Positions 22,980 to 35,919 of a DNA stretch of 64,000 bases are shown in pieces (within the stretch, counting starts at the first letter, position 1; each line of letters opens with the position of its first letter). The DNA lies in the NCBI RefSeq assembly GCF_003073045.1, contig NC_037593.1, positions 11,456,735-11,520,734 on the forward strand, written 5' to 3'. The notes beneath the pieces are model-generated. The model was not told where the DNA came from and searched no databases. It was given only the letters and a program-made list of their open reading frames with translations. The DNA is from Pomacea canaliculata (taxonomy: Eukaryota > Mollusca > Gastropoda > Architaenioglossa > Ampullariidae). The translations under genes were made by a program, and so were the position numbers.

Positions 22980-25900
22980 ACTGCGATTCCAGTATGTCTA
23001 CTGTTTGTTTTACGCCAGGTGATTGCAACTCATTATCATGCACCATCTGTATTTTCGCAATATGAATTAGAGTGAATAAAACATGGAATAGAAGTTAACG
23101 CAATAGATTTGTGAATACAGCACGTGAGGGATGAGTAAGTTCTCCTAGAGGTATTTTCACAGAAGGTCTTTCTTTCTCTAGTGCATGACACTAAATGGTC
23201 GAGGATATATATCTATATACAGTATTCATGCAAGAAACTGTCCACAGGTTTTTTTTCATCGATAAGTACTTGCCGTATGTTTATCTAATGATAATTTTAT
23301 TCGATTCGAACGGCTGATACCCACAACTGCCGAGAGATGTCCATCAACTGGTCCTAGCCAAAATGTAAGACGCAAGGGCAGAATCCAAAATACCATAAAA
23401 AAGCAGAGAAGCGGGTCAGCTAATTGGACTATCAATAGTATCTTAGGCTGCTGATTAGTCCAACAAGGTGATCATCGACATCAGCCTCTTACCCAGAGAA
23501 CACATCATGCCATTTGTGACCTTCCCGAAGGACTTTTTTGATGAGTGAGATTTTCAGATAAATGATAAGTTAATTAACAGTTGATTCAGTGCAACTTTTT
23601 TTTAGCCCTTTAGAGAACAGAAACAAACGAGATGTTAATTTCTCAAGACATTTGCATCAAGGGAAGCAGTATAATGGTGTAGTGAACACGCATAGCAAAC
23701 TTTGATAATGCGAGTCACGGACGTGAGGAAAAGGTTGATACACTCTAACATATAGGTGATCGGCATCGGGCCAAGTATACACGTAGTGGGTTTGGATGTG
23801 AGAGTAGTGATCTTCACAGCATTCTTTGACACACGTTGATGAAAAAAATTAATTGCGGATGACATTCACAGTTTCTAACATGGGATGTGGTAACATATTG
23901 TCCAGTTCAGATCGAATATCGGTATTTCACAACAAGAAAGTCACAATCATTATCCATTTTATGCCTTAGCTTTTATTTATTTATTTTATTTTATTTTATT
24001 TTTTTTACATCGTATTTTATTATTGTAAATGAAATCCTTTAATTTATTTCTTGCTTATTGACCGCCAAATGTAAAACTAAAGTGGACTAAGGGAAGCCAC
24101 CGTAACACAAAGTTGCACTGTAGTGATGTCCCCTGCATTTCACGTCATCATTTTTGCGAGTTCGTCTGCTTTAAGTGTCCATGGCTCCAAAATATTATTT
24201 CGTTTAAAACGTCTGGTAAGTGTTAATCTTCATTATTTATCACTGAAGATATATCAATTCATACCATGAAAAGGTTTAGGTCAACAAGTGCTGCTGACGA
24301 AGGGTCTGTTTTGAAGACACAAAGGCTTACCATGGGGATATAAGTTCGTGGGCTTACATAACTATGCCACAACACATACGTTACATTTCGCCCTCGATTT
24401 AAACAAACTGTCGATAAAATATCAGCGAACTCAAATTTATCACAGAACTTAAGATTCAACTGCACAAGTTAAATTAACGCTTTAGATAAAATTGCAATCT
24501 AATAAAATTTAACAAGTGACATAACGGGTAGGCTGCAAAAGTGTTTACGCCCCTTTATGACGCTTGTGCTTTTTTTTTTCTTTTTTTGAATTTTTTTTAG
24601 ATAACACATTTAGCATTAACGGTATTAATGTTGAGAGATGCAGGTTTTCCTTCATAGAATTTTTCTGCGAAAGAGCTAAACAGACTTGGTTTTTGAAAGA
24701 AAAAAAAAGAGGCAGTCATTTCCTTATGATGATCCCATTATAAGGCATATATACATTGTATTTTGGATCAAAACCGAAACGGGCAATCAGTAGGTTGTTT
24801 GTGTTGTTGGTCTCACTATCCTAGTAGTGGGTATGTGTGATCATTTTAGTTATCATATATACAGTAACGTAGTCTGGCTTCTTTTTTGTAAAGGTAGTTG
24901 ATGCTTCACCATAAAATGTACTTACGTACTTAATTTATTTTTCATCGGGTTTTCTTAGTATATGTCTCTTCTAACTTTAGGTAAAATAGGTTAGTAAATT
25001 TAAACTGACAGAATCTTATTACAGTTTGTCTCTGCATCATACAGAAATGGTGCTTTCACATGGTTCTTGTGTGCCAGATTGTCTTACTGCTCAGTTTTCG
25101 CAAAGCTCATTACAAGTTAGTATTCTCAGTCACATGTAATACATTTTTTATAACTTTCTTACATGCCCCTTATAACTATCTCTCAGGAACTGGTATATGC
25201 AAATAATGTGTATGCTGTTGCCTTATAGATTTTTTTTAGAATACAAAGAGATACCACAAATATTAAATAAAGTTTTAGTATATTGATAGCTTGTTTGCAT
25301 GAATTGGCAGGTGCTCATAAATGTTCATCATAAATAAGTAGATGTGAGTGATCTTAGTATTGTTCATGACTGTGACCATTTGCAAGAAAGCAGACTGTAT
25401 GGTGAGTCTATCATGAAGCTCGGCTGATCATTTGTACATGAACTGGTAGTGTTCATTTGACACATCTGCTGCTGCTTAATGTATGCATTTCTGTCTCACA
25501 CATAGACTGTGTTCTCTGTGTAAACCACAATATATGTTATGTGACAGGCAGTATAGCAGGTTTCCTCACAGCACAATTAGTGCATCAGTGGATTTCAGTA
25601 TATTATCACAAAGAGATGATAACTGGCTAGATTAGTGGGAATGCAAAGCCTACAATATATTGTTTGCTATATTTATTGGAGTAACCTAGATCTCATCATG
25701 TTTTGTTTAGTCCTTTCAGTTGGTGATGTTTGTGAACATTTTGCAGTGAGATGTAAGGAGGCATGTCGGATGATATGCACACATAGGCATACACATACAT
25801 ACATGCATGTATGTAGTGATTGACTGTCGATGAAACAAAATCTCAAAACTGCAGGAAAAATATGACACACACACACATCTATATAATTTTTACACAGGAT

Positions 25901-27937
25901 AGGAGTGTGTGTAAGGTAAGGTAGTAAAGGTCATCACCTAGCCTTTTCAGGTCACTGGGGGTGTAGTGTTACAGACCTCACTTTTCTCTGGGCCAGCTTC
26001 ACAATGCCCATCTGCCTTACCTTCCCCACCCTTTGTGGAGTCAGGTACCCATTCCCGCCAGCTGGGTCAACTGGGGGAAGCTTTCTGCATTAATTGTGTA
26101 TTGAACCAGCATATTTTTCAGTTTGAATGCCAGTGCTCTAAACACTCGGCTATCTGCCTCCCATACATAATGACGGACATACAGATATCTCAAAAAGTGT
26201 GGTGACAGGTATCAGTGATGATATGTATTCACATGGCTTTGACAAATTAATATCTGAAAGGAGGATGAGAAAAGTGACTTTTTAGAGTTATGTCAAGCAA
26301 GTGTGAAGACATGTGTGCTTCTAAACCACATAGACTACATGATATTTTCAAACGCTGTTATTTCAATGTTTGAAACAATTTGTTCCTTCTGTGTCTTACA
26401 TGATTATGAATATTATGAACTGTAAATGGTCACTAGTCACAAAGAACTTCAACTATGGTATGTTTGCAAAAGAGCCCTACATGTGAAGTACAATAAACTA
26501 GGTTGCAACAGTCTGGTACAATAAATAAAGGCACACAATCCGAAGAAAGAAAGAATAGTAAGAGAGAATAATAAAGAATAGTAGGCAGTGGGGCAGACAT
26601 GATGTTATTTATAATAAAAATCACTTTGGCAGTATGCCATTTCCTCGACATGTGATTAGAGCTTTGCATCAGTCTTCTTTTCACGGCCTTATGCTCCTCA
26701 ATGGAGCAACAAGGAATAAACTAAACTTATTTTCTTTTCACGCCTCACAGGTGAGCTTGTGTGTCAAAGACCTCAACAGGAAATGTCAATAAGTGGAGAT
26801 CACGTGAGCACTAGGCAACTCTTGCACATTGTGTACTATTGTGAAGCTTGTCAGCCATAGCCAGCTGCTGCAAGCAACGTCATCTAGAAACTACATGCTC
26901 TTAATGACCTAACTAAATATTTTCCTTATCAGCATGATTATCATTGCCCTCATCGAGCTGGGTTCACAAACTGCCAGTTGAGGTGAAGTGCTCAATTTTG
27001 TCCTGCTTTCGAGGCTTATGTTGCTGTCAGAGTCATGTTACTCCATCATGAAATTCTATATGGATGTATTTAAGTTTTTGCATGCATCTTACTTTCAATA
27101 TGCAAGGTTTGATTGGCTCATGGAAAAAATAGAATAAAGAATTGTTGAGATAAGAAACGGAGGCCACAGACGGCTGAAATCTGAAATATAAATGTGCCGC
27201 CTCAGGTGCAACAGATTGTTCTCCTGCGATGCCCCTCACACTTTTCCCAGTAAGTGGTGCATGTTTATGGTGGTACTGCGCAGAGTTAGGGGAGAGCATA
27301 ATAGGGCAAGCTGTCCTAGTTTAGCGACCTTATTTACTGATCTTAGGGACAACATGCAGGGATGAAATCATCCGATAAGAGACCATTTGAGCACAGGTGG
27401 TTGGTTATCAGCAGCTTGCAGCATCAGGGTGTGTATTCATTAGCATTAGGTGTGTATTGTGACAGCAACCCACTGCGTAAAAAAGTACGTTAATTTCTTC
27501 TGCTTCATCCCTCATCTTCCATTCTCCGCCTTTTCGTCATTCTTCATTCGTTCCTTTAAATTTTTATTCCTTATCTTCACCCTCTCTTCAGTGATGTTTT
27601 ATTGTTCGCACACGCACATAGGTGCACTGTCTGTGTGTGTTTGTTTACATGAGTGCTGGGAGAATGTGTTGTCAGTTAATACTAGCCTACTTCAGAACTT
27701 GTGTTTATGTCTGCATAATTTTGCCCACCTTCTTCGGACAGAACGTATGCTCTAGAGTAGTTTTTAGTTAATTATCATTTCCCTTTAAAAATATCTGTAA
27801 AAAATGTCTACCCTTTAATTATTTCATTAGCAACATAATAAAGCAGAAAGGTCATATTTCTGTCACCATGACTTTAGATAATAATTGTGAATTTTTTATT
27901 TGTCTGATCAGGGATTCTTGATATAGCTTCAAACAAT
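22980..27937. other. Intergenic region between SLC17 copies 1 and 2
   Basis: About 5 kb of AT-rich DNA with poly-T runs (about 23,950-24,005 and 24,570-24,600) and a SINE at 25,905-26,165. No coding exon was recognised. It shows no similarity by eye to the spacers between copies 2-3 and 3-4, so copies 1 and 2 separated long before the later duplications. Confidence 0.6.
25905..26165 (-). mobile_element. tRNA-derived SINE (copy 2)
   Basis: Read on the minus strand it starts with a tRNA-like head: GGCAGATAGCCGAGTG contains an A-box-like TAGCCGAGTG, followed by GGTTCAATAC as B box about 45 nt later. The body is shared with the SINE at 9,057. The head resembles class II (Leu/Ser) tRNAs. It is not a functional tRNA gene because the second half continues into SINE body. 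Confidence 0.75.
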
Positions 27938-30900
27938 ATGGGGAAACCTGCCAAATGGAATGGCGATGAAAGACATTTGTTACTACCAGGCTCAGATATC
28001 AAGGACCACAAATCAGGATCGTACGAAGGTATCGCTAGAGTTATTCCCCTTAAGTTTAGAGGCATTTTGCCAGTTTCTGTTTACTGTGTCAATGTGTGGA
28101 ACTGTAAATGCCAATTATGGCTCATCCTTTTTTTAAAAAAAAGCTTAGACGGAATTGTCAAAGGCGTTTTCTGAGGTTAAACAATTGGCACTCATTGTTT
28201 AGGATCAACATCAGATGGACATTATCTCAAATCAGACAGTATATGCGAATAGATATAGGAATTAAATAAGCACAGACTGGATAAACTCAAATGAAAATTC
28301 GTTTAAGAGCAGATATAATATAAGACATGGATGTTGCTTAAGATAGGACACAGGCTGTCTTCTATCAAAAAGACGAGTGAGATCAAATATTTGTCCCCAG
28401 AAGGGCGTTGCTATGTACCAGCCCGCTATGTTCTCACATTCTTGGCCTTCTTGGGTTTCTTCAACGTCTACTGTCTACGAGCCAACCTCAGCGTGGCATT
28501 AGTTGCTATGGTGAATTCTACTTCCGAGGAAAATTCTACTGTCGTAGAAGAATGTCCAGAATCGTCAGGGTCCAACAGCACATCGACATCATCCACCGTG
28601 AGTAAAAAATAACAAATTGTGACCTTCCCTCCACATTCCCATAACTCATTTTCCTCACAGTCCCCCGTTGTAAGAAACCGCCTGCAGATGGAATCCCTTC
28701 CCACAAAATATTAACGTGAGACAGTTTCTTTGAATTGTAAAAAATATAATAGATTTCATGTGAAACAACCATAAAAGTTCGAACCGCACCAGCTTAGTCA
28801 GCATTGAAACGTTGTAACATGATTATGGTGTTTCTAACCTACAGACTGGAGAATTCGACTGGGACGAGAAAACGCAGGGAATCATACTCGGCGCTTTCTT
28901 CTATGGCTACATCGTGACGCAGCTGCCGGGTGGATGGCTGGCAGAGAGGATCGGAGGTAAACGCCTCTTCGGGTACGGCGTCCTGTGCACTGCCCTTCTG
29001 ACACTGGTGACCCCAGTGGCTGCTCGCAGTGGTATTCCTATGTTGGTGGCCGTCCGAGTGCTGGAGGGCATCGGAGAGGTCAGTAACATCATTTGTGGTA
29101 GGTCTGTGTAATGTCCCATCTGTCTACTTGTCTGTCCTTATATACTTTCCTTTCATCAGCTACTTCTTTCGACGATCGATTATGTGCGATAGAAAGCTTA
29201 AAAAGTAAAGTGTTTCTGGTTCGATGGCGTCACTAGCTGATGGCTTAGAGTCAGTTGTTTCGTACCCCACGGAGCCATTGACTTATGCAGGCAGTCCAAG
29301 TGATAGTTCTTTTGAATTTTTAAAGACGCTGGGTTGGAATTTTCAGGAGGTTTTATTACAATTAACCTCTATACCGTTTTATCACCTTCTAACCTCTGAA
29401 GAAAATAGTCACAACTAGGTTTCGCATGCCTGACCAGCAGAGACTATTGCTTTATATTATGTTAACGCTATCATAACTGATAGATGTTTCTAGCACGCAA
29501 GTTAATTTTCTTTCCAAACATCTTTTAAGAGTTAGCCGTGTGCACAGTATTCGACTAACGGGAATGATCGAATTTTTTTCACGATGTTGATATCTGGAAG
29601 TGACGCAATCTTTGCAGGCTGTGACGTTTCCCGCCATGCATGCGATGTGGGGTGTGTGGGCGCCGGTGTACGAGCGGAGTAAACTGGTCAGCTTCAGCTG
29701 CGGAGGTATCGTTTACTCAGTCCTTTTCGTTTGAAAGTACAAAGCTTCTTTCTCTGTAATGATGAAAGAGCGTCTTAGCTATTTATTTTAACGAGTCCAT
29801 TATCTTTATGCATACTTTATTTTTTTCGTCTTTCCGTTGTTTACTTACAAACGTAGACATATACACCATCGTGTAATACATTATTTTTCTTTTAGCAAAC
29901 TGTTTTCTAGGCATCGCTTCTTGCTTTTTTGTTTGTGTGTCAACAGGAGCTCAGCTGGGCACGGTGTTCGCTTTGCCAATCTCTGGGATACTGTGTCAGC
30001 AAGGCTTTGCTGGTGGATGGCCTTCAGTTTTCTACGTGTTTGGTACGATTTGCATATGTCTTCTAATTTTTTTTTTTTATTTATTCGCTTCCTGCTGTTT
30101 TTTTTTACACCGTCATAATGTTTTGTTTAGTCCAAAGCGTCGATTACGTTTTTTAAGCGTGTAAGGAAGAGTTATGTATATTTATATATGTCGCTAGAAA
30201 ATATTTCTCGGATTTTATATCATGCGTCAGTTTTCTCCAGGCATGATTGATTACACATTATTGTTATTTGTTCTGCTGGTAATGAACATTAGTCACAAGC
30301 CCCCTTCCGTTGATAACGACAACAGTTGGCTGCTGCATGTGTTATTGTAGCGTACACACAAGCTCTAGTGAAAGTGCAAAATAAAATGCTACCTAGTGAA
30401 ATGACCTTTCATGTGATCTTATCACCTTGTGATACGATCTTGTGGTGTAATCGATATGATCATGTTATGTGAACTTGCGATGTGACCTAGGGATATGATC
30501 GTGTGTGTCAGGTGCCCTGGGCTGCCTGTGGTTTGTAGCCTGGATGTTGCTGGTCAGCGAGACGCCTGCCACTCATCCTCGTATCTCCGACAGTGAGCGT
30601 CGTTTCATCGAGAGTAACATCGGCCCCAAGAGGGTGAGCCATGTGACCTGTCCATTGTAGTCCGAGATCGCTGTCCCATAATTCGTACGATTGCCATTTC
30701 CAACCTGACAAAATCATAGAACGAATTAAAATTTTCTTGTAAAAAAAAAAAAAGCAATTAAAGAGGATGTCTGTGATCGGTGCCTGTTTCACGATCATAG
30801 CTTCTGGAAAAGTTTATTAAATTTTCGACCTTGTGGGAAATCATGGAGAATTTTTAAAAACTAATTTACTGTGAAAAAGAAAAAAAAGATGGTTCTAGCG

Positions 30901-33900
30901 TTATATCGTGTGTTTGTGCGCCCGCTACACTTTATTTCCCTGTCATCCTGTTACGGACGACGGGGGCAGTCACTTTCCCTGACCGGTCGGGCTGCAGTCC
31001 TCCGAGATGGTGTCAATCGCCGCCACTTCGACGCTCTGCGCCGCCTTCTACCTCGCCTGCTTAAATTCTGGAGCTTCGCGGCGTATTCGTCGACCACCTC
31101 ATCACGTTGCTGTGGCACTGATGTCGTTCTTTCCGTTCGCCGTACGCCTCCACTAGGACACCCAAGATCTTTCTCGGCGTATCTCTTGCGTCATGCGGAA
31201 GCATCATAACTCGACGTCTGGCAGGTCCCTCCAGCGAGCTCAAGATGTAACCACGAGCCGCATTCTGACACATCGGGTTTATGGCGAGAGCTAACTCGAC
31301 CTCTGTTTCAATCTCGTCGACACTCGTTGGTCCACCGGCAAACTACTGAAAGCGGACTAACTAGTATGCTCGTAGAGCCTCTGCCCACCCAACGGATAGC
31401 ATCATGGTCCTCTCTATGTACTAATCTTCTGTCGTGGGCTTCTGCCCGTGATGAACAAATGTTTCTTTTTGTTCAGCAGTGCTTTTAGGCCCTTGGTCAC
31501 CCAAGGTTTGTTGTTAGGATAAACATACACTGCCTTGATGGACTGGTGCAATCAACACTATTTTACTCCTCACTTTTACTCCTAACTGTTTGTTAAATGT
31601 CTGTATGGGTATGTGAGCAAAGACAAATTTCTGTCCTCCTGGGCAGACAATAAAGTCTGTTTTGATTTGATTTGATTTTGATATGCTCGCACATACACAT
31701 CTACAATATAAAGAACACATATATGCGCGTGTATGTATTTTTACAATGGATTTCTAAAGTCAGCACAATAGAAGTATAGCGACTATTAAAAGATGTCTGA
31801 TGTCTGATGTCTTCTTAACTTGTAAAAAGGAAACAAAAGTCCGTTGTATTCTTACTGGTGTATACAGGAAAATCTCGACGTGCCATGGAAGAAAATTTTT
31901 ACTTCGCGCGCTCTGTGGGGCACAGTCGCTGGCCATGTGGCCTTCAACTGGGGAATTTACAGCACACTTACCTGCCTACCCACCTACATGAAGAAGATCC
32001 TTCATTTCGAAATTCAACAGGTAAGGTCTTGCTCTTCGCTCTCAGTTTATTTTATTGGTTGTGTGTGAGGGCTCGTACCAGATTCAACAACAAATCCTTA
32101 CCAAAGGCATTATGGAATTTAGCAATATATATTTTTTTCACACACATACACATGTGTATTATATGCAGATCTCAAGGCTTCTTTGTGACAGTGCACAGGT
32201 TTGTTACATAAAGTCTGTGGCATTTATGTTGCAGGATGGCTTCCTGTCGGCCTTGCCCTACTTGCTTCTTTGGTTTGTGCAGATGTTTTCAGGCTATTTT
32301 GCCGACTATTTGAGAAGTAAAGGTCATTTGTCTACAGTAGCCACCCGAAAAATTTTCAACACCATAGGTATTTTTACTTTCTTGTCTGCTAACTTCGGCT
32401 ATTTTAATTTTGAATCAGTGAACTACATTACCATGTGGCTTATAATCTATCAGAGTCGAACTGCTCATTTTGATTACGAGTAGAGAGTTTACTGTAACTT
32501 CTTTTTTTTTTAGCTCTGAGTCGTTAAGGTTATAATGGTTTTGTTTGTTTAATTACTAGCTCTTTATTCTTCATGCAAGCCAGTAGAAATTAGTGTTCTT
32601 TGTTTTCACGAATACACCAACTGGATCACATCCCTTTTCAGGCTGTACGTTTCCTATGGGTCTTCTGATAGCCACGGGTTACGCTGGTTGTGACCACACT
32701 CTGTCTGTCGTGTTGCTAACCCTAGCAGTGGGCTTGTCTGGATTCTGCATTGCTGGATTTAACTGCAACCATCTCGACATAGCCCCAAAATACGCCGGTA
32801 ATCTTTCTTTGTTTATTGTAAAGTTTATACACTTTATTGCAATTGCTTTCAGCTCTGTAGCACGTGTTTCCTCTTTATTCGCTGGTCTGTCTTTTAACCA
32901 ATCATCAAGCGTTAGTTGACGTTCAAAGCTAATATTGCTTGTATATATGTTTGTGTCATACAGGTATACTGATGGGGATTACAAACACGTTCGCGACTAT
33001 ACCTGGGTTTGTCGGGCCTGCTGTAGTCGGAATTCTGACTAATAATAACGTAAGAACATGTCAACCTTTTCCTTTCCTTCTCCACCTATCTTATTACCAC
33101 TGTACACACTAGCACTTTAGAATATTAAGAATAAGGAATTTTATATTAGCAAAGTGACACTGCACTCAGAATACGGCTTGTAGTTGGAAGAGACAGAACA
33201 AAAGAAAGAATGATCAGGCCTATATGATACACACTAACCCTCTTCCTCGCATGCTCTCTCTTCCTCACTCCCTATCTATCAGACATAGACACTGCCTCGC
33301 AGACTGCAAAAGGACACGATCAACTAGTATTGATCTTAACACGAGATACAGGAAGCCTATTGCTTTGGGAAAGAAACTATACCTCAACCGGGAAGTTCTG
33401 ACCGGGACGAGTCTACACCTTACCCTAGAGCAGACCTGGGCAAAGGCCGGCCCGCGGGCCGGATCAGGCCCGCCTCCTGTCTCTGAGCGGCCCGCCCGCT
33501 GCCCAGCCCGCCAGTATATATATATATACTATATATACAGTATTGGGTAAAACTGAGTTAACTATATTAGTCCGGCCCTCTAAAACCATCCCAATTTCTC
33601 ATGCGGCCCCTTGGGAAAATTAATTGCCCACCCCTGCCCTAGAGGGTATGAGACAGAACAGGCCATTGGTTGGTTGGGAAGCATCCGCCACAATCTGAGA
33701 GGCTCAGCAGTACTTCTGTTAATGCTGAAATAAGCTATCAACTCTTTGGTTTTAGATACATTGTTCTGCAGACCATTATCGCCGCACCAAGCCACTAGGT
33801 GATCCACTTCTTGGCGGTACCCACTTATCGTTATTCGCGATGAGACCTGCTGCCGTGTTCTCATCGCCAAACTTCACCATCAATATTGATTCGCGAGCTG

Positions 33901-35919
33901 AGATACAGTCGTTGGCAAAAAGGCAGAACAGAAAGGGAGAGAAGACGAAACTTTGTGGTGTGCCTATGCTCAACACGAGCATGTTGGAGAGGCGATCGTT
34001 CACCCTTACTCTTTTTGAGGGACTATACAAGAGGAAGTCAAGAATTCAATGCTTATTGCCTGCGAAAGACCAAACTCTGAGGGCTTATCAAAAGGTTTCC
34101 GCGGAATATTGGTGTTAAAGGCGGAGCTGTAGTCTTCAAAGAAAAGGCGAGCATATGAGCCATGAGATTCAAAGTGCTGAAGGATAAAGTGAACAGCTAA
34201 AGAGACAGCATCATCCACCGATCGATTGGACCGATAGGTTCTAATTGTGACATACTAAATGTAATGACACATTAAATGTTATATCTAGGTAGAATCTCGA
34301 ATGTTTCGTTGTAACGTTTTTTTTTTTTTCTTAGGTTCTGGTAGATTCTGATTGAGCTCAACGTATAAAGAACTTGATAAATTAAATTTTAATATTACAC
34401 ATTTTCATTATAACTAACGTAAAGTCCAAAGTGCTCAGTATCGCTCAGAGAGGATTGTCTTTGTCGTGCAATAGACATTTTCATATTTTCACGCACGTGC
34501 TACCTTATATGCTGTAGCACCCACTGACCACTAGCCTTAAAAGTTCATATTGTCTCTTAAATGAAATTAAAGCACTTGCGTTTTGTTTAAGATATGTGCA
34601 AACAATGTAAGATAAAAACTGACAATTAATTCCTCACCTCTGGTACCTTATTTATGTGTTGGACATGGAGACAGGGGGAGAGTCGGGTGAGACGAGTTGA
34701 CATTTTCTAAGGGCAAGATTCCACGCACTTGCTTTCATTCTAATCCCGGAGCAAAAAGTCCAATGTGACTGCTTGTGTGTGCTTATGTGACACTTGTGTG
34801 TTACTGATGTGACAGTTCACAAACAGTATCCTTGTATCTGATGGGGTGTGGCTGGGTATGGAGTTGGTGGTCGGGGTCAAAGTCCCGGACAAGTCATTTG
34901 TACAGGGCCCGAAGTGAGATGAATTAGGGAGGCAGTTTGTACTTGACCCATCCAGCCCATTCTGCGGGGGTCATGAGCGAGATCGAACTTGGACATGGAT
35001 CGTCTCTGACCTGTTTAGTTCCCACGGTACGACACGTGCCCGGCAAAGTGCAGGATCTGCATGCGCCACACTCTAGTCGCATCTTCCTTTGCATGTAACG
35101 GATTCTTGAATAAGCTGATGAAACAACAATCACCCCTTTATATCAAGGTTATCTGATGTGGCCTGGACTTGCCACTGAATCACTGAAGGATTAGATATGA
35201 CTAATATAGGATAGTGCTACAGAGGTTATGATTGAGTTACCACCTTTAGTTGGCGCTGTCGAATGCAATGTTCGACATAACTATGCTCTCTGTGTACTTC
35301 AAAGATTCTGGCATTTAAAATACATCTTCACTATTTAAAATATGTAAGAAATATTCGTGAATGCGGAAAATACGGTTACTTTCCAAAAGACATTTTTTCA
35401 TCACGTTTTCAGCTCGAAGTAAACTGCTAGTTAGTCCAATACTCCTAAGACGATGGTGGAAATAACTGTTACGCCCAGTATTCTTAATTGCTGAATTTTA
35501 AGCGTTAATTATAAACACTGACAATAGACTAGTGTAAATAAAACCTATTTAATTATAGATGAACCCACCACACCCCTACTTCTAACCCCTCCTGCAAAAA
35601 ACTGAGTATGAAGCTTGAGAATTTATGAAGAACTGTGTGTGCAGCAAACCTTAACCTTAAGCCAGTGGCAAATTTTCTTCCTTGAAAACATTGTGTGCAG
35701 CAAACCTCGGGCCAGTGGCGAATTTTCTTTTTTATCACGGCGGGCATCTACGTCGTTGGGGCCACATTGTTCTGTCTGCTGGCCGAAGGGGAGGAGCAGG
35801 AGTGGGCCCGTACCCCACCCAGTGTGTCGGCCACACTCACCCAAGAGCAGGAAGTGACTCCACCCAATGCAGTTTACCCTCACCTTCAAGAGACTAAAGA
35901 TGTTCCTCATCATTCCTGA
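27938..35919 (+). CDS. SLC17-family anion transporter, copy 2 (complete, 524 aa)
   Basis: Coding exons: 27938-28028, 28401-28597, 28845-29078, 29618-29705, 29947-30042, 30512-30633, 31868-32020, 32235-32367, 32642-32797, 32964-33049, 35701-35919 (1,575 nt, all phases consistent). It carries the SLC17 marks [102 protein letters not shown] and [12 protein letters not shown]. The loop after helix 1 is rich in Asn-Ser/Thr sites, as expected for a lumenal glycosylated loop. Intron 6 holds retroelement debris. The 2.65-kb intron 10 holds a Rex1-like LINE with a nested hAT MITE and a further repeat. The exon 11 acceptor has a tandem decoy 56 nt upstream. The first exon ([10 protein letters not shown]) differs from copies 3-4. 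Confidence 0.95.
30950..31430 (-). mobile_element. Fossil LTR-retrotransposon gag-like fragment
   Basis: Minus-strand translation includes [14 protein letters not shown] and [16 protein letters not shown], reminiscent of the gag capsid region of Ty3/Gypsy-type retrotransposons. It is a broken, short remnant in intron 6 of SLC17 copy 2. No long terminal repeats, protease, polymerase or envelope part was recognised nearby. It is GC-richer than its surroundings. The family assignment is tentative and its age is probably old. Confidence 0.4.
31430..31685 (+). mobile_element. LINE 3' end fragment
   Basis: The tail CTCCTGGGCAGACAATAAAG followed by (TTTGA/TTGAT)n is the usual 3' end of Rex1/CR1-group LINEs, which finish in short tandem repeats instead of poly-A. 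Only the untranslated tail is present, in intron 6 of SLC17 copy 2. Confidence 0.6.
33235..34260 (-). mobile_element. Rex1-like LINE fragment, 5'-truncated, in intron 10 of SLC17 copy 2
   Basis: Minus-strand blocks match non-LTR reverse transcriptase in order: [29 protein letters not shown], then [18 protein letters not shown], then [13 protein letters not shown] (where AxDDT is expected, the second Asp is lost), and [15 protein letters not shown] ... KTKEL. These follow the Rex1/Jockey-group layout. Frames are interrupted several times, so it is dead. A hAT MITE (33,431-33,636) is inserted near its 3' part. The RT N-terminal block is shared with 45,410-45,640. Confidence 0.75.
33431..33636. 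mobile_element. hAT-type MITE nested in the LINE
   Basis: It starts CAGACCTGGGCAAAGGCC and ends AATTGCCCACCCCTG, with GGCCCGC-rich inner arms typical of a widespread hAT family. It is flanked by a perfect 8-bp duplication CCCTAGAG (33,423-33,430 and 33,637-33,644). At 206 bp it is non-coding. Its insertion into the LINE dates it as younger than the LINE. Confidence 0.9.
34800..35275. repeat. Repeat shared with 45,725-46,178
   Basis: This block is nearly identical to 45,725-46,178. On the minus strand it has a B-box-like GTTCGATCTCG and an open frame with [14 protein letters not shown] in both copies. It could be a SINE-like element or simply part of the duplicated segment. The protein frame matches nothing recognised. 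In both places it follows the Rex1-like LINE piece. Confidence 0.6.

Noticed and set aside
25950-26165. Possible tRNA gene on the minus strand
   Set aside because: A and B boxes are present, but the sequence continues into SINE body and no acceptor stem closes.
34924-35133. Minus-strand open frame with several cysteines, also present at 45,838-46,047
   Set aside because: It lies in a repeated block behind a LINE fragment. The two frames differ only as the DNA does, with no sign of protein constraint.
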